64,000 nt of DNA from Allantophomopsis cytisporea (taxonomy: Eukaryota > Ascomycota > Leotiomycetes > Phacidiales > Phacidiaceae): the NCBI GenBank assembly GCA_024752435.1, contig CP103028.1:496001-560000 (forward strand), in the 5' to 3' direction. Under the pieces are notes generated by a model. It searched no databases, was not told the DNA's origin, and saw only the letters and a list, made by a program, of their open reading frames with translations. The first letter of the stretch is position 1. The number at the start of each line of letters is the position of its first letter. The position numbers and the translations under genes were made by a program. Of the stretch, positions 11,644 through 24,295 are shown one piece after another.

Positions 11644-14600
11644 TACAATAATGAAAAGTATGAAGTACATCTTCGTTAGTCTTTTACTTGGTATCTACAT
11701 GTTCAAGTGAATACTCCACATGCTCTGCAAGAAGCTGAAATAAGGTGACTAGCTTTTGATGCATGTGCGTATCAATCAGTATGCATACGGTTGTCCTATG
11801 TTGTGATTATCATGTTTCTATATTTCAGTCTCAATCGAAGGCTTGTCACGCCGGGTGCGTACTGAAGGTATGCAGCCCTTCCAGGCCAAGGGAAGTTGTA
11901 TCCATCAATTCATGGGGAAGATGAGAGTCAGACTTTTTGACGGGACGGGAGCTTGCAGTTCCAGCGTGAACCTTTTACTGTAATCGCGACACAGCATCAA
12001 CACAGTATTCACCCAGCGCCACGACGATGCGCAAAGATACAACACTGCTGTGTTACAAGAGAACCAACGTATTATGTATGGATGCCACAAGAAGAAGCAC
12101 TCACTCTCGTGCATCTCATATTCTACACCACCCTTGGAGTTCTCAGATATGTGGCTTGTGCTCTCGAATACTGCATCGAATGTTCGCAAACCTTTGGTCC
12201 CATCCAGAAAGTTGACTACGTAAAAGGACCATCGACATTTTTCTGATAGTCTGTACGATTGCGTCGCATTCACACTCCAGTAAAGTACCCTACTGCCCTA
12301 CCTTACTTGCTCCATCGCCTCATCAGAAGGTAAGGCAGGCGAATGCAACGACAGCGCCTTCAGCAGCGAGAAATTCATCACTGTAGGCTAGCCCTCATTA
12401 TCACAAACACCATGACTGTGCAGGTTATGGCAGAGTGCCAAGCAGCGGACTCCGCACTCATGTTTTGTCCACAGACATTTCAGGCGATTGGCTGTAGAAG
12501 ATTTATCGATAGCATATCTCAACCATCTTCATTGCTGCGGCGAGGTGCGCTCTACCTTACCATTCGTACAGCAACGCGCCCTCAAATCTCTCGCTGCTGT
12601 CTCAGAAAATGGTGTTATTGCAGAAACAGCTGCGCAGGATGAAGAAACTGCTCGTAAGGGTACTACGTATTGGTCATCCCCGTTACCTCCACTATGTGTA
12701 CTTCTACTGACTATCTTCAAAACCAAACAGTGAGTGAATGTGAGTAGCGAGCTTTCTGCGCTACCTCAATACCTGACTTGGACTTGCTCGGCCCTTAACC
12801 TTGCCCTGCGCGGCTTTTCTCGTACCACTGCCTGCACCCATTGATGCCACCCTGTCCATGCGGGATAATCCATGAGCAGGGTCATTCAAATACCGACATA
12901 CACCGGACACAAGGATACCGTGAGATGGTCTAGCGTCGCCAGCTTTTACTGGGGGTGCTGGGGTACTAGACAGTATCGGAAAATAACTACGTATCGAAGA
13001 TCATCCAGAGGTCTTGAATCCTTCCTTCATTTACCCTCGGCAAAGTACTATTCGAACACCATGCTCGACGTTTTGCAACAATACGCTCTAGCACGTCCAG
13101 TATTGGACGAGGTGAGACCACTGGAGACACCAGCACCACTGCTACAAGCCTATCTGCCAAGAGGTACATGCAAGACGTGAGGCCATAATCATTCATGTTC
13201 AGTACGCATTTGGATATTCGTGAAATAGCGGTGCGCCCGGAGCCGTCGTTGAGAACCCCGGAGCTTCGTCAACCTCCGAACAGGTGAATTAAGGACTTAT
13301 GCAAGCTACAACTTTGAATATTGAGCACGTGAGACTTGATGTACAGCCATGTAAGCTGCCGTCGAGTTTGAGGGTGCTGGATCCTGATACGCCCGTGTAA
13401 TAATAAAACAGCCGCGGGGAAAGTTACACCGGTCTTCATTTCATACTATTCACAAGGTTTCGTTTCACATGGGATGTATGTACGTAGTACGTACCGGAGA
13501 AGACATCATGCTTACCGCGAGCTCACACGCTTTACGGTAAGTTCACGCAAGGCTATCATATGGATGAACCAAGCCAGGTACTATGAAAATATATTAAATT
13601 TCGGCAAGGTACCGGTATCATTTCACAAACTCATGCCCTTGAAGATATACTCGCTAAAACTCGGCTTACAGGGAATGCTGATCTCCATCATATCTCAATC
13701 TACGTTCACACTCCGGACTAGAGCGTCGACGGAGTTGTTGGAGATCTTGATGGAAGAGCAAGGCATATAACCAGGCCAATGCTGGCTCTGATGTCTCATA
13801 CCAGGATCTCGTGCTCAAATTCTCGTTGAATTCTCTTTGCGTCGCTTCGATGAGCATCAAACAGGTTCTCGATAGATTTGATTCCAATATCGACATATAG
13901 AGTGTGAACAACGTACTGTTCTTGAATCTATCCCGTGATATTGTCTTTCAGGATAATCCGCGTGTCTGGCTGCTTAGAATTTACCGATTATGCAGCAGCA
14001 TCCCGGTCAACACTGCGTATCACGCAGTATCTTGAAGTCAAAGTATCATCAAGCAGTACCGAAGTGGCATGTCACTTGACGGGGTTTTGTTATTGGTGCT
14101 AACAACCCGGTTTATGGAAGTGAAATCGAGGATCTAGATTCCAGGAATCAGCTCATCATACCGCGTTTCGAAATTCACTGCCTCGTTTCGTCGTATGCTC
14201 GCTCTTAGCAAATATCACATCCACGAAAATAAACAGATTGACGGACGCAAGTTGTACGGAGTATGAAGTACATTGATTTGCCCAGCAGATATGCAATAGT
14301 CTTAGCAGGATGCGAAAAGAAGCAACCGTTGCGGCCGTATCTTTGTTTGCATATATGCATCTTAGCAAGCTGACCACGCATGAGGTTGCAACAGCTGTGA
14401 TCCTCTTACCTGAATTCGATGTTTCGATAACCTCTAAGCAATATTGGTTGGGCGTGACCAGTATATGTGAACAAGACGAACTGCAAGGACTGGAGAACAG
14501 GCCAACGACAGGATGTACACGCCCGAAACGCTGCATATATCACATCTCATAACTAATCTCGTCTTGCTGATACCACGTACAGCCGCGAAGGTTGCGCTAG

Positions 14601-16188
14601 TAGTCAACTTTCTTGTGCTGCACAGGGCAAACAAATACAGGGCAAAAGTCAAGCATCTGACATCGAACCTTGAACTCATATCAGATTCAGTACCTTTATC
14701 AGCCATTCTCTACTCAAACTTAATGGCACATGCATAGTTCCTAAAACAGTATGTGCCAATCTCACTCAAGACTGGGTGGAAAAAGTCTTTTGATTTGATT
14801 ACATGAATTTGACTAGACACATGCATATCATGATATTGTCCTCCTCCAAGATAATAAAATATGGTGATGATAGATACCTTCGTTGATTTTCAAGTCACTC
14901 AGAGAATTCGATAGGCAAATCCTTGCCACACCCTTGTAAGACTCTCTTCCTTCATCGCCTTCAAATTTGTGTATGGCGTATGACTTGTCATATGAAGATG
15001 TTCGTTAGGCATTACGACTCATGATGCCCAGAATGTCTTGAAGCATAGTGTCGATCCCAACGCATGCAAAGCAGGCCTATCTAGTACCAGCTTACCGGAG
15101 AAGTACTCCTGAGAAGGAACTCAAATCATCCCAAGATCGCCATGATACTGCTGCAACTTCCAACCCAACCTTCTTTCTCATAGACTTTACTGTCACAATA
15201 ATCATGTTTTCTCTAACCATGCACTGCCGCACTTCGGAGCTTTTTCTTTGCATATTGCATGCTAACGACCACAGCAATTATTTCATACATTATTCACCCA
15301 TCCACACATAATCTGACTAACCAATATGCGATGGTGATCTCCCACTTCATGCACCGAATCGGCTGAAAAAAGACATCGGCGAGGACCGGGAGGCACAAGT
15401 CTAGCCTGTGCCGCTGCTGATTAACATATCATGAAGCAGAAGATGAGGGTGTAGTATTTTCCTCTATTCCCTCCTTACTGTTCGAATAACAAATCGGACA
15501 GAGGGGGGTTTGAAAAGGATCAATTGTTTTCTTTTCTCCTTGGTACCAGACTTGGTTACGAAATGCGATGCCATTTTGGTTGTTTCTCCCCATTTTGAAA
15601 CCATGACGAAATGAAGTAAGCATCAGAGTACCATCTAACACCATCCCAGTAATCGCATCTAGATTTCGGAGGTTGAGCAATCAACATCGGCATCAGCATT
15701 AGCATTAGCATAGTGAGAGCGGAGGATAGTGAAATACCATACCGTCATAATCAAACGAGTATTTTGATTTCCCAGGATTGGGGGATTTGACGGCTTTGCC
15801 AAGGCGCGCGCAGGAAATTCGCGACGGAAACTGTCGGTACGCTTAACAGTAACAACACCACGGAATCTAGAGATGAGAACTACTGTGTAGAGTAATCAAG
15901 CTCTTCGGGCTGGATGGTATTGATGACAGTGGTGCAGTGGCGGCAGAGTACAGTAGTGCAATAGTTCAGTAGTATGAAGAAATAGCAGATTGACTTGATT
16001 TCAGTTACACTGATCACGCAGTGCACAGAACCAACGACGCCACGCGCCCCGACACACACGCAAAAGCGCACAACCAGCGCCAAAATGGTGCTGCCGCCGG
16101 ATCAACAGTCCACGCCGCAGTTTTCCAAGCACTCAAGCTCCCAAGCTCCCCATTGACAGACATCTGGTGCGGTACACACAGTTCAAGG

Positions 16189-16260
16189 TCGAGCTCGAGC
16201 TCGAGCTCGAGCACAGGCATAGGTACAGGCACAGGCACAGGCGCAGGCGCAGGCGCAAGC
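16189..16260. repeat. compound hexamer repeat (CGAGCT)n (ACAGGC)n
   Basis: Four CGAGCT units are followed by about eight ACAGGC/GCAGGC units. The CGAGCT block is self-complementary and can form a hairpin. On the plus strand it reads as a poly-Ser then Gly-Thr/Gly-Ala stretch, which I treat as repeat-generated. Confidence 0.9.
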
Positions 16261-17624
16261 ACCGGAGAGGCATCAGCTCAAGGGGAGGATGATAAAACAA
16301 GTATGTAAGTAAGTGTGTATGAAGGTGAGCATAGTAAGCACAAGCTCGCTCTATCCAATACCAACGCCTTCTACCTATCATAATTTAAGTATGAATACGG
16401 AGTAACACCATCATCCAAACGCCAATCCAAATGGAAAACCCCCCCCTTTGGTGCTCCTCCTCGCCAGCCGCCCCTCGCCAAAACGCCTCGCCAATCCATC
16501 GCCAAACAAAACAGTTTAAGGGTCATCACTTACTTAGCACTGCACATCAACCAACACACATCAGCACGCACATCCGCAGACGCCAGAGTTCGGACCGACA
16601 CTCACTCTCAATATCAGCAGTTTCTTTGCTACACCATCATTTCCATTGGAAAATCCCTGAACCCAGTCGAGCATCGTGGCGATTCGCCTACCACATCCTA
16701 ATATGTTATGGACTGGCGCACACACTCACACTTCTTCGCATTCTGACTTGGACATGCCGGGAGAGAGAGGACAACTAGACACGGCCATGGTCTGCCTATC
16801 TCCATTGCCCCACCCCCACTGCCGACGCTCATATGGTATGTATCTATACTTCGGTGTTCACGGAGTCGGCAAAAGGGCAAGTTGCATAAGGAGCGTAGTA
16901 GGCGTGAGCGCAATACGTCCGATGGAATAGGCGAATGTTTTGCACACTTTGTATTACGATGTACGCCATGTGGTGCTGATACACTTTCACCACTATCATA
17001 TCTGAACACGAACGAGCACGTGGGAAAGTTAGGTCCCTATTCCCATCACATTTCTGATCCTAATCACAGCAAGTGGGAAAGGGCAGTATTGAATGAAAAT
17101 CACAATGGAGGAAGTTTCAAATTTGAATTTGAATTTGACTTTGACTCTGGAAGTGCATTTGAAGGTAGCTTTTAAAAGAGTTGCAGGACAACCTGCACAA
17201 AGTTCCTGGCGTAGAATAGGCTGTGTACCTAGATTGTCTTTTTTGACGCCATTCCCAAGTCATCCATAAAGCAAAGCATATGTATGCGATCGATTTATGG
17301 TAATGGATCCTGTCTTTCGAATTGAGAACGTCGTTCAAACTGAAGCATGTATCATAAGTGCCAACAACTGCATCTCCTGGACTTCCGCGAGGAGAAGGCT
17401 CTCATGCTCTAGAGCTGGGTAGTCGCAACCCACTATGATAATCACCCTCTTATGACCAACTCTGGTGCATATCCATATATGGTTTTGGCAGTTGACAATA
17501 CACACGCTAAGTACCTGTCGTGAGCAGGTTACGTTACCTTGCGAGCGGGCATAAGACATGGCAATCACAAGTCACTTGGTGTCAATGTTGTCGCAATAAG
17601 TGTATCTTGTTGGCGGCTCTATGC

Positions 17625-17786
17625 GAGTCAGAGGAGATGAGTTTTCGTGGTTTGCTAATGAGTTGTCGATGCCAACCAATTCGTTGCCAGTCAATCAGCG
17701 CAGCGTCGACCAACGAGTCAGAGGATATTAGTATTCAGGATTTCCTGATAAGTTGCCGTTGTCAACCATCTCATCGTCGTTCATAG
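17625..17786 (+). repeat. two diverged 90-bp tandem units
   Basis: The sequence starting GAGTCAGAGGA at 17625 recurs at 17715 with exactly 90 bp spacing, and the two copies align over about 65 bp at roughly 70 percent identity by eye. In the plus frame both copies read as an acidic start, then a leucine-rich piece, then SCRCQP. The frame ends at 17786, just beyond the TDP1 stop on the other strand. It could be a small decayed repeat protein, but there is no recognisable domain and no supported start. Confidence 0.4.
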
Positions 17787-17814
17787 ACTTGCATCTATTT
17801 CCAGCTACTGTAAC

Positions 17815-20800
17815 CTACTCCATGTTGAACCAGGGTCTTCGATCCCCATATTTTGGGGCTGGGACTACCATCGGGACTGGTACTATGCCATCAAAGACGT
17901 CCATGCCTGGAATTTCCCCTCTGTCCGGAGAGTCGCCCGCCTTTTCGACCCCTGTATTTTCCTTTTTGCTCACCTCGTCGGTAACAGTGCCCTTGACTGG
18001 TATCAAAACACCGCATTCCCAATTCTTGCAAGTCATTTTTGGCTTCTTGGTTGCACGGTCTTGTGTTATTTTCCCCCTTCAAAATTCATCAGTTCTAAAT
18101 TCAAAATGTACCTCGTATAATATACGAGTCCGAGTCTTTTCCCGATAGGGCATATAGAAAGTTATTGCTTTGTGTTCGAGATGGGGTATAAGACATCAGG
18201 ATTCGCAATGACTTACCACGCACTTTCGGAAAGATTGGCGCTTCCAGTATAGGCCCAAGCAGCAGTTTGCAAATTGTCAGACAATGGCCTTGCGAATAGC
18301 ATCTGCAATTAGAAAAAAGTATCAGTATGAGATGTGATGAGACATGCGAAATATTCTGCGTACCTTGTTGTGCATCAAAAGGCCGTTTCTTGTGCTATGG
18401 CAATCCCTGAACAATGAGCGAGGGAAGACTGGGTTCTCGTACCAGCGTGATTGAAAGCATATTGTGCCGCCGGCCTGCGGGATCAAATCCGTTAGCACGT
18501 CCTTGAATCCTAATGGAAAAGAGTTCATGGGGCTGAGATGGCATCAAAAAGTCGGTAACCAATTTCTGCTTATTAAGAGAGCTATTTCAGCGACGAGCGC
18601 GGGCAAGGGGGACTTACGCCGCGGCCACCCTTACTGTCAATAACAGTCTGTCTGGTAGGGTAGTAAATGCGGAAACGATCTGATATGACCCCAAAAAGCC
18701 GAGACTCTTCTTCGGTCTTCTCTTTCTTGTTTCTGGATCTGTCCACGCGCCACTTGTATTCTGCAAGTCCGTCATCGCCTATTAAACGTCAGTTATGGGT
18801 TGCAGGAATGAATAACAACCACAAGATTCAAGTGTGGAGAAGCTGAGATGCCTTGGCAAAATTGAAATCGACTGATCAGCGTTCCGAGGGAAGGCATAAA
18901 GGCTACATAAATTTGAGTTAACCCGGCTAGATTGCCTCTAGCTGCGTAAGAGGCATCCGAAGGCCCGCGAAAGCTACTTTCATGAACCGCGACATTAGAG
19001 GCATTACTCTTCGAAGCCTAATTTCCCTTTTCTCGTATGACGGTCATCATACTTCGGACCGGACTCGATGTATGTCTGGTACTGAATAATTTTCCGTGAG
19101 TACCGATGACCTTGAACTTTGCCCTATACTCTAGTCCAATATCCACGTGCGTTGAAGACAGAACAGGGTTGAGAGACGGTTGAGAAAGTATCACCTACCC
19201 TGAGCTGCCAGGTACATGGCTCGTAGGAAACCCTGGTTGAGATTGCCAATTGAGGCAGACTTTCGTCGTTAGTATTGCTCGAAATTGAGTCCCGAATATA
19301 TCCCGGAAGTTGCCAGAGAATAGGGAGCTGGATTACGAGGTGCGACGCCGTGAGACTCACCACAAAGTCAATCTCAAGAGTTCCCTGTGTTGCCAATCCC
19401 AGTCGTTGTACAGCCATGCCAAGCCCAGCATAGCCCGTAGTTGTGCAGTCCGTGCCCACATGGGTACCTCCACTGTATTCGTTGTCAGTATCATACCCAT
19501 CGGGCATCAACCGTGCTCATTAACATGGAAGGGAAATTCCGTTATACTAACATGGAGTGTACGAACGCGATGTTGGATGTCTCGGTAAAGTCGAATTTCA
19601 GAATACTGTTTCTAGTCTTTTCCGAGAGCCCCATAGCTTCCAAGAATCGTAGGAGCTCCTTACCAAAAAAGGTCAGATCTTTAGGCAGAGTTTCCCGGCC
19701 ATGAGGCAAACGTGGCAAATCGATGAGGAATACTGTCTGTAGCAAAATGTCAGTCACAATCGTAATTCTAAATAGGTAATGGAGGTTGGGGTATGGACAT
19801 TTTCCATGATACCTCCCTGCTCACCCCAATCATAAGGGACGAGATTTGCGCTCGGGATAACAATACGAAGATGACTTGAGTGTGAAAGTAGTTGCAATTT
19901 TGAATGCATTATGTTAACGCCGTCCATGTTCGGGAAGCAGTATTGTATGTTCGGTGGAGAGTTGTCTCGCATGAAGGATCTCTGTTTGAGTATTAGTCGT
20001 ATGCCCAATATGCAAATTGGCTCTTGCCAGGAAGATTTATGAAAGCAGTCGAAGGCCCGTCATTTTTATGTGCAACGAATAGATAGGCCTGCTCTTGATG
20101 CAAATTGGATCTTTCATCTGTGATATGGCGTACATTCTTGAACGTTGAGCAATTCTACTTGACGTTGAAAGGGAACATGCTCCACATTATTGAAGTACTG
20201 CAGATTGATGAATCCCTTAAGAAATGGGAAAACCTTCGGTGTTGCTAATGACCACATGGCAAGTCTTGAACTCAGTTGAGTATCCGCAAGGTGAAATCAT
20301 GACAGGGTGACTCAAAACTGTAAAATTTGGACCTACATGTTGTTCATCCTGAGATTGCACTACACAAATGAGTTTTGTTTTGTTAATATCAATCTTGGAT
20401 GCCACCCATTCGTCGTCCCACTGGAAAGCACTGAGTACAGCTAGGTCAAGATCGTTCTTTTGCAGTACTTCTTCAATTTTGATGTCATTTTCCCTTGAAT
20501 ATCCATATGCCCAGGTTTTCTTGATAGTTCCATTGGGATACTGAATACCTGACGCGGATGCGGCTTGTCGTTGCTCCTGGTACGACATGACAGCTGATCG
20601 AGAACCAGCAGCCTTTTTATGTGCAGTTGTCGATTTCGACATCATATTCGCCTTCGATTCATGGGCAAGAGCTAAGAAAAGAAACATTAGCACCAGCTGT
20701 AAGTGTCACTCTCGAATCATTTCTCGAATCGGTTTCGTCTTGGGTTCCATATTGTTTCTTTCGGTCATTAGAGCCGGTTTCCAAGGATCCGCAGTCGTTG

Positions 20801-21415
20801 AGTACTAATGATATCGTGCAACCGATGCAAAGAAGCTGGATGAGGGGAAAAAAGAAGAGATAGGAGCATGAAATATGTCTTTGACACAAACAGTGTTTGC
20901 TCAAGGAGGATCCACTTACACTTGGGGGACAGCGAGGTCTTTGCTCTAACTCTACGTTCATCTTCGTTGCGGGATATAGGTGGCGATATCGAGGCTTTCC
21001 TCTTCCCAGCACGAGCAAGCCGCTCGGTTTCCATAGCTTTGCGATCTAATCCGTTGAGAAGCGAAGTTGAGGAGCAATGATCAGTACTCCCAGATGCACC
21101 GTCGTCGGCAAATGGCTGTGCTCCTTTGGAACGGGTACTGAGAAGCTCACGTTGACCCTTCGTCGAGGGTCCATCATCAGAACGGTTTGATACATTTTTG
21201 CTTTCTGTCGGACCCACTCCAAGAATTCTCTTTTTCTGGATTATGGGTTTATCCAGGTCATCCTCATCTTCTTCGCTGCTCAAAAGATCAATGACTTCGG
21301 CGCTGCCAGCCGCGGTTCTGCCACCTGATCTGGTAGCAGTGGCATCAGATTCTCCCAAGGACAGTGCAATAGCACGCCTAAGGTCTTCGTCGTCTTCACT
21401 CGCCGTCTCGGACAT
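17815..21415 (-). CDS. TDP1: tyrosyl-DNA phosphodiesterase 1 with N-terminal UIM
   Basis: Removes peptides covalently linked to DNA 3' ends, such as trapped topoisomerase I, and other blocked 3' termini in the nucleus. I reconstruct ten exons: 21415-20920, 20671-20337, 19981-19799, 19736-19552, 19472-19361, 19259-19199, 18778-18618, 18474-18364, 18302-18217 and 18076-17815 (663 aa, in frame throughout). The two catalytic HKD-type motifs are present: HSK at residues 303-305 followed by SANLVPYDWGE, and HNK at 546-548 followed by TGSANLSESAWG. The end carries the family NWECGVLIPV block. The N-terminus is a perfect ubiquitin-interacting motif (residues 8-23, DLxxAIxxSL) and then VIDLL followed by an acidic serine run (41-53), a SUMO-interaction consensus. 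Introns reach 355 and 420 nt, long for this region. The start is the first ATG before the UIM. Confidence 0.95.
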
Positions 21416-22461
21416 ATTGATGGCAGATGACTCCAGCTGCGGCGTCAGATTTTGCGTTGGTCGTTGTATTAAGATATGTGACAAAATCGGCTGTGTCACA
21501 AACGTCCGAGAAGTCTTGTGCGGGGAAATCTCGGGAATCAACCTATCATAACAACAATGGCGAGATCCAACGGGTCTTAAAGGAACGGCTTTTGCAGATG
21601 TGTTACGGAGGAGAGCTTGTATCTCATATTTCTTCATGTTTAAAAAGAGTGAATTTTGGAGATAGGGCGAGGAGCTGAGGAGCTGAGGAGTGAGGTTGAC
21701 ATAAAGTCGACCACAAGGAGGTCGTTGTCGCACAGTACGACGAAGTGGGTAATTTATTCCCGAACTTTGCAACTCCCTTGCGAACCCACACTACTAGTGT
21801 CTCCTGCAACTACCCGTTCTTGTCTGTGGTCACACTCCCGCTGTATTCCCGTTGGAAACGAATGCGCTGGCGGAGCAAAAGCTCCCGGGGTTAGAGCGGG
21901 TAGAGCGTACGATGGATGTGTCAGTATTACGGCAGTCTATGTACATAAGGGCAGTATTGCCGTTACCACTCATTTAAGCTTATATGGACATTGACTTTAG
22001 TATTCTCGAAGATCTAGGTGGATCTTACGCTTTAAAAGCACGTCAGGCAAAATAATACTTCAAGCAGTGCTTAAATTATGGTCTATTGCTTATACAACAC
22101 GGCTATGATATTCTAGCCTCCAATTCGTGGGTCCATACCTGAACTCTCCTTCTATTTCACATTCCCATCCCCCCATACAATTTTTACAACTATCTAGTAC
22201 CATGTCAATCAAGACCAGCGGGGTCGTCAGACGAATTTTCCAAAGTTTATCCATCAGCGACTTCAGGCCTCGACATCCTCCTTCTGATACGTTTTCAGAC
22301 CCCCACCTATAACGGCAAGTATCTTAAACCTATCCTATCCACCCAGGGCGAATGTGGGTTTCTTCAAGAATTGGACCACAAGGTGCCGATAAGGAAATAT
22401 TTGATTGCCCGATGGTATCCTCCATTTTTATAGTTCACTTACATATACCACAACTTCAAAT
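21416..22461. other. intergenic, TDP1 promoter side and VPS45 3' side
   Basis: About 1 kb between two minus-strand genes. It must hold the VPS45 terminator and the TDP1 promoter. A 36-codon plus-strand frame starting at 22201 is the only notable open frame and has no recognisable relatives. Nothing else is seen. Confidence 0.5.
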
Positions 22462-24295
22462 CTACCTTCTACCGGTCTCTTTCCTTAGTCTTCCGGCAGC
22501 AGTCGTGGGTGGTGGCTCTGGCCACGAACTCACAGCGTCTTCTACTTCTTCAAGAAACGTTGTGCTATTATGTATGCAAGTGCCTCCTAAGACCACACGG
22601 ACACCAGGTGATGATGCGTTGACCTGAGCTACCATCTTCGCCTCCTCATATGTCGTGCCGCCAATCATGAAGACCAATATATCTTGCGGTTTATCTCTTG
22701 TTGAACCTCCCCCCTCAACGAAAGGATATTGCTGCTCTCGCAGACGTCCCTTTATCAAATTTTGTAAAGTAAGTTCCAGTCGTGGTGAATGCTGGGTATA
22801 AACATTTTCTACGCCTTTCAATCCCTTGAATCGATCTCTGGCCCCAGAAAATATGCCCGCTGACTCGAACATATCTGAGAGAGCGCCACCAGATTGTGTT
22901 TGCTGTAAAGATTGTGAATATGCGAGAAGTTTGGCGATGAGGTCGATGCGCCGTTGCGAGACTCCTCCTGCTGCGGCCAAAAGATCGACAAGAATTGCGG
23001 TAGCGTTAGAGGGATGTCGCTCGTAGCGCAACGAATACAAAGCAACAAGGCGAAGTTTACTATCAGATGTGACAGTTGGGGACTGTATAAGCCGCTGAAC
23101 GTTCTTTGAGGACAGTATTAGACCAAGAGTGAAGACTAAGGAGGATGCAGCTTACCTTGAGATCCGTGGCATGATTGTCGTTACACGCCAAGCTCTGTTC
23201 GACTTCACTAACTTCAAGTAGTTCCTCCGCACCAACTCTTCTACTGAGCTCCCCTACCAAGGTAACGTGTTTGCTGACATTTCCAGACAGCTTTCGAAAC
23301 TCTGGATACTCCTCGATGAATCTCTTCATGTCTGCAATCGATTCCAGGTTTGAACTATTCTTGGTCTTAGACTGATATTGCTCCACATAATCTTTTATGT
23401 TCCCTCCAAGGTCGCCGAAATTGAGATACATGTTCTTCTTGAAGAATGGATCTTGGTCCTGAGACAAAACCACCTCTTTCAACTCAGCTCTCACATCTGG
23501 CACATCACCTAGATCGACACGACCATTGCGAATGCCGAGAAGTTCGTGAACCATTGCCTGATATGTCCACTGGGTGAGGAGTGGAGTGATGGGATCGTCG
23601 CGACGATCTAGAATAAGTAGTATCGGGGGTGTATCAACTTTTCGGAAATCAAAGAGCTGGTCTTCTTGAACAATATGGTGTCTGACCTCATTCGCGAGCC
23701 TCTTAGCCACTAGACTGTTTCTTTCGTATCTTATGAGTGGCCTCTTCTTCAAAGATAACAAAAGTCCAATCACCCCTTCCGTGGACCGTTGCAAAGCATC
23801 CGAGTTCCACTGATCTGGATTCCCACTCCATACTCGCTGCTTCGGAAAGCCCAAGTCTAATGTAAAGAGATCAGGATTGATCACGATGTAGTCCGCAAAA
23901 TGTTCCTGTACTGTCCTGACAACCTCGTGGTCATCCGCCTCTGCCAGTCGTTCCAGAGATGATTTCTTTGCGACGTTGCTGAAATATAAGTTGTATTCTC
24001 CGTATTTGGGTTCGCGAAATTCGTCAATCAGGAATTGTATAGAATCAGGCGATGGTCTAACAAAGCATATACATTTGAGATGGCGCATCTTCTCGCGATT
24101 TTGATTGTCGAGTCGATCGATAAGGTACACTTCGTGATTTAGGAGAGCGGACTGGGTGATGGCAGTAGAAACGATCGATACAGTTTCACTATCCAGGAGT
24201 AAGATCTTCATCTTCGCTGATGGTGTCCCAGAGGCAGAGTCCCCCGCAGACACCATCTTCGAAACGTACCCCGATATGGCCTGAACTACATCCAT
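22462..24295 (-). CDS. VPS45: Sec1/Munc18-family protein Vps45
   Basis: An SM protein that binds the t-SNARE Tlg2/syntaxin-16 and promotes fusion of Golgi-derived vesicles with endosomes on the way to the vacuole. There are two exons, 24295-23156 and 23103-22462, with a 52-nt intron, giving 593 aa, close to the usual 570-600. The N-terminal SM domain 1 is clear (KILLLDSETVSIVSTAITQS, then the HEVYLIDR stretch). The middle carries PPILLILDRRDDPITPLLTQ and WTYQAMVHELLG, hallmark SM motifs. The C-terminus has FMIGGTTYEEA and VVLGGTCIHNS before a short basic tail. An N-terminal insertion after residue 17 (Gly/Ser/Ala-rich) is not part of the conserved core. It shares a 434-bp divergent upstream region with the acyltransferase gene. 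Confidence 0.96.

Larger units (their letters stand above)
10313..17814. other. gene-free stretch with simple repeats
   Basis: I see no supported gene. Open frames are short, overlap on both strands and lack recognisable domains. The region contains a TATG microsatellite, a compound hexamer repeat and four exact copies of TACGGAGTA (10890, 11244, 14255 and 16396). It ends at the 3' end of TDP1. Confidence 0.55.

Noticed and set aside
22201..22311. 36-codon plus-strand frame MSIKTSGVVRRIF... upstream of TDP1
   Set aside because: No conserved relatives known to me, no clear continuation by splicing, and it lies in promoter territory.
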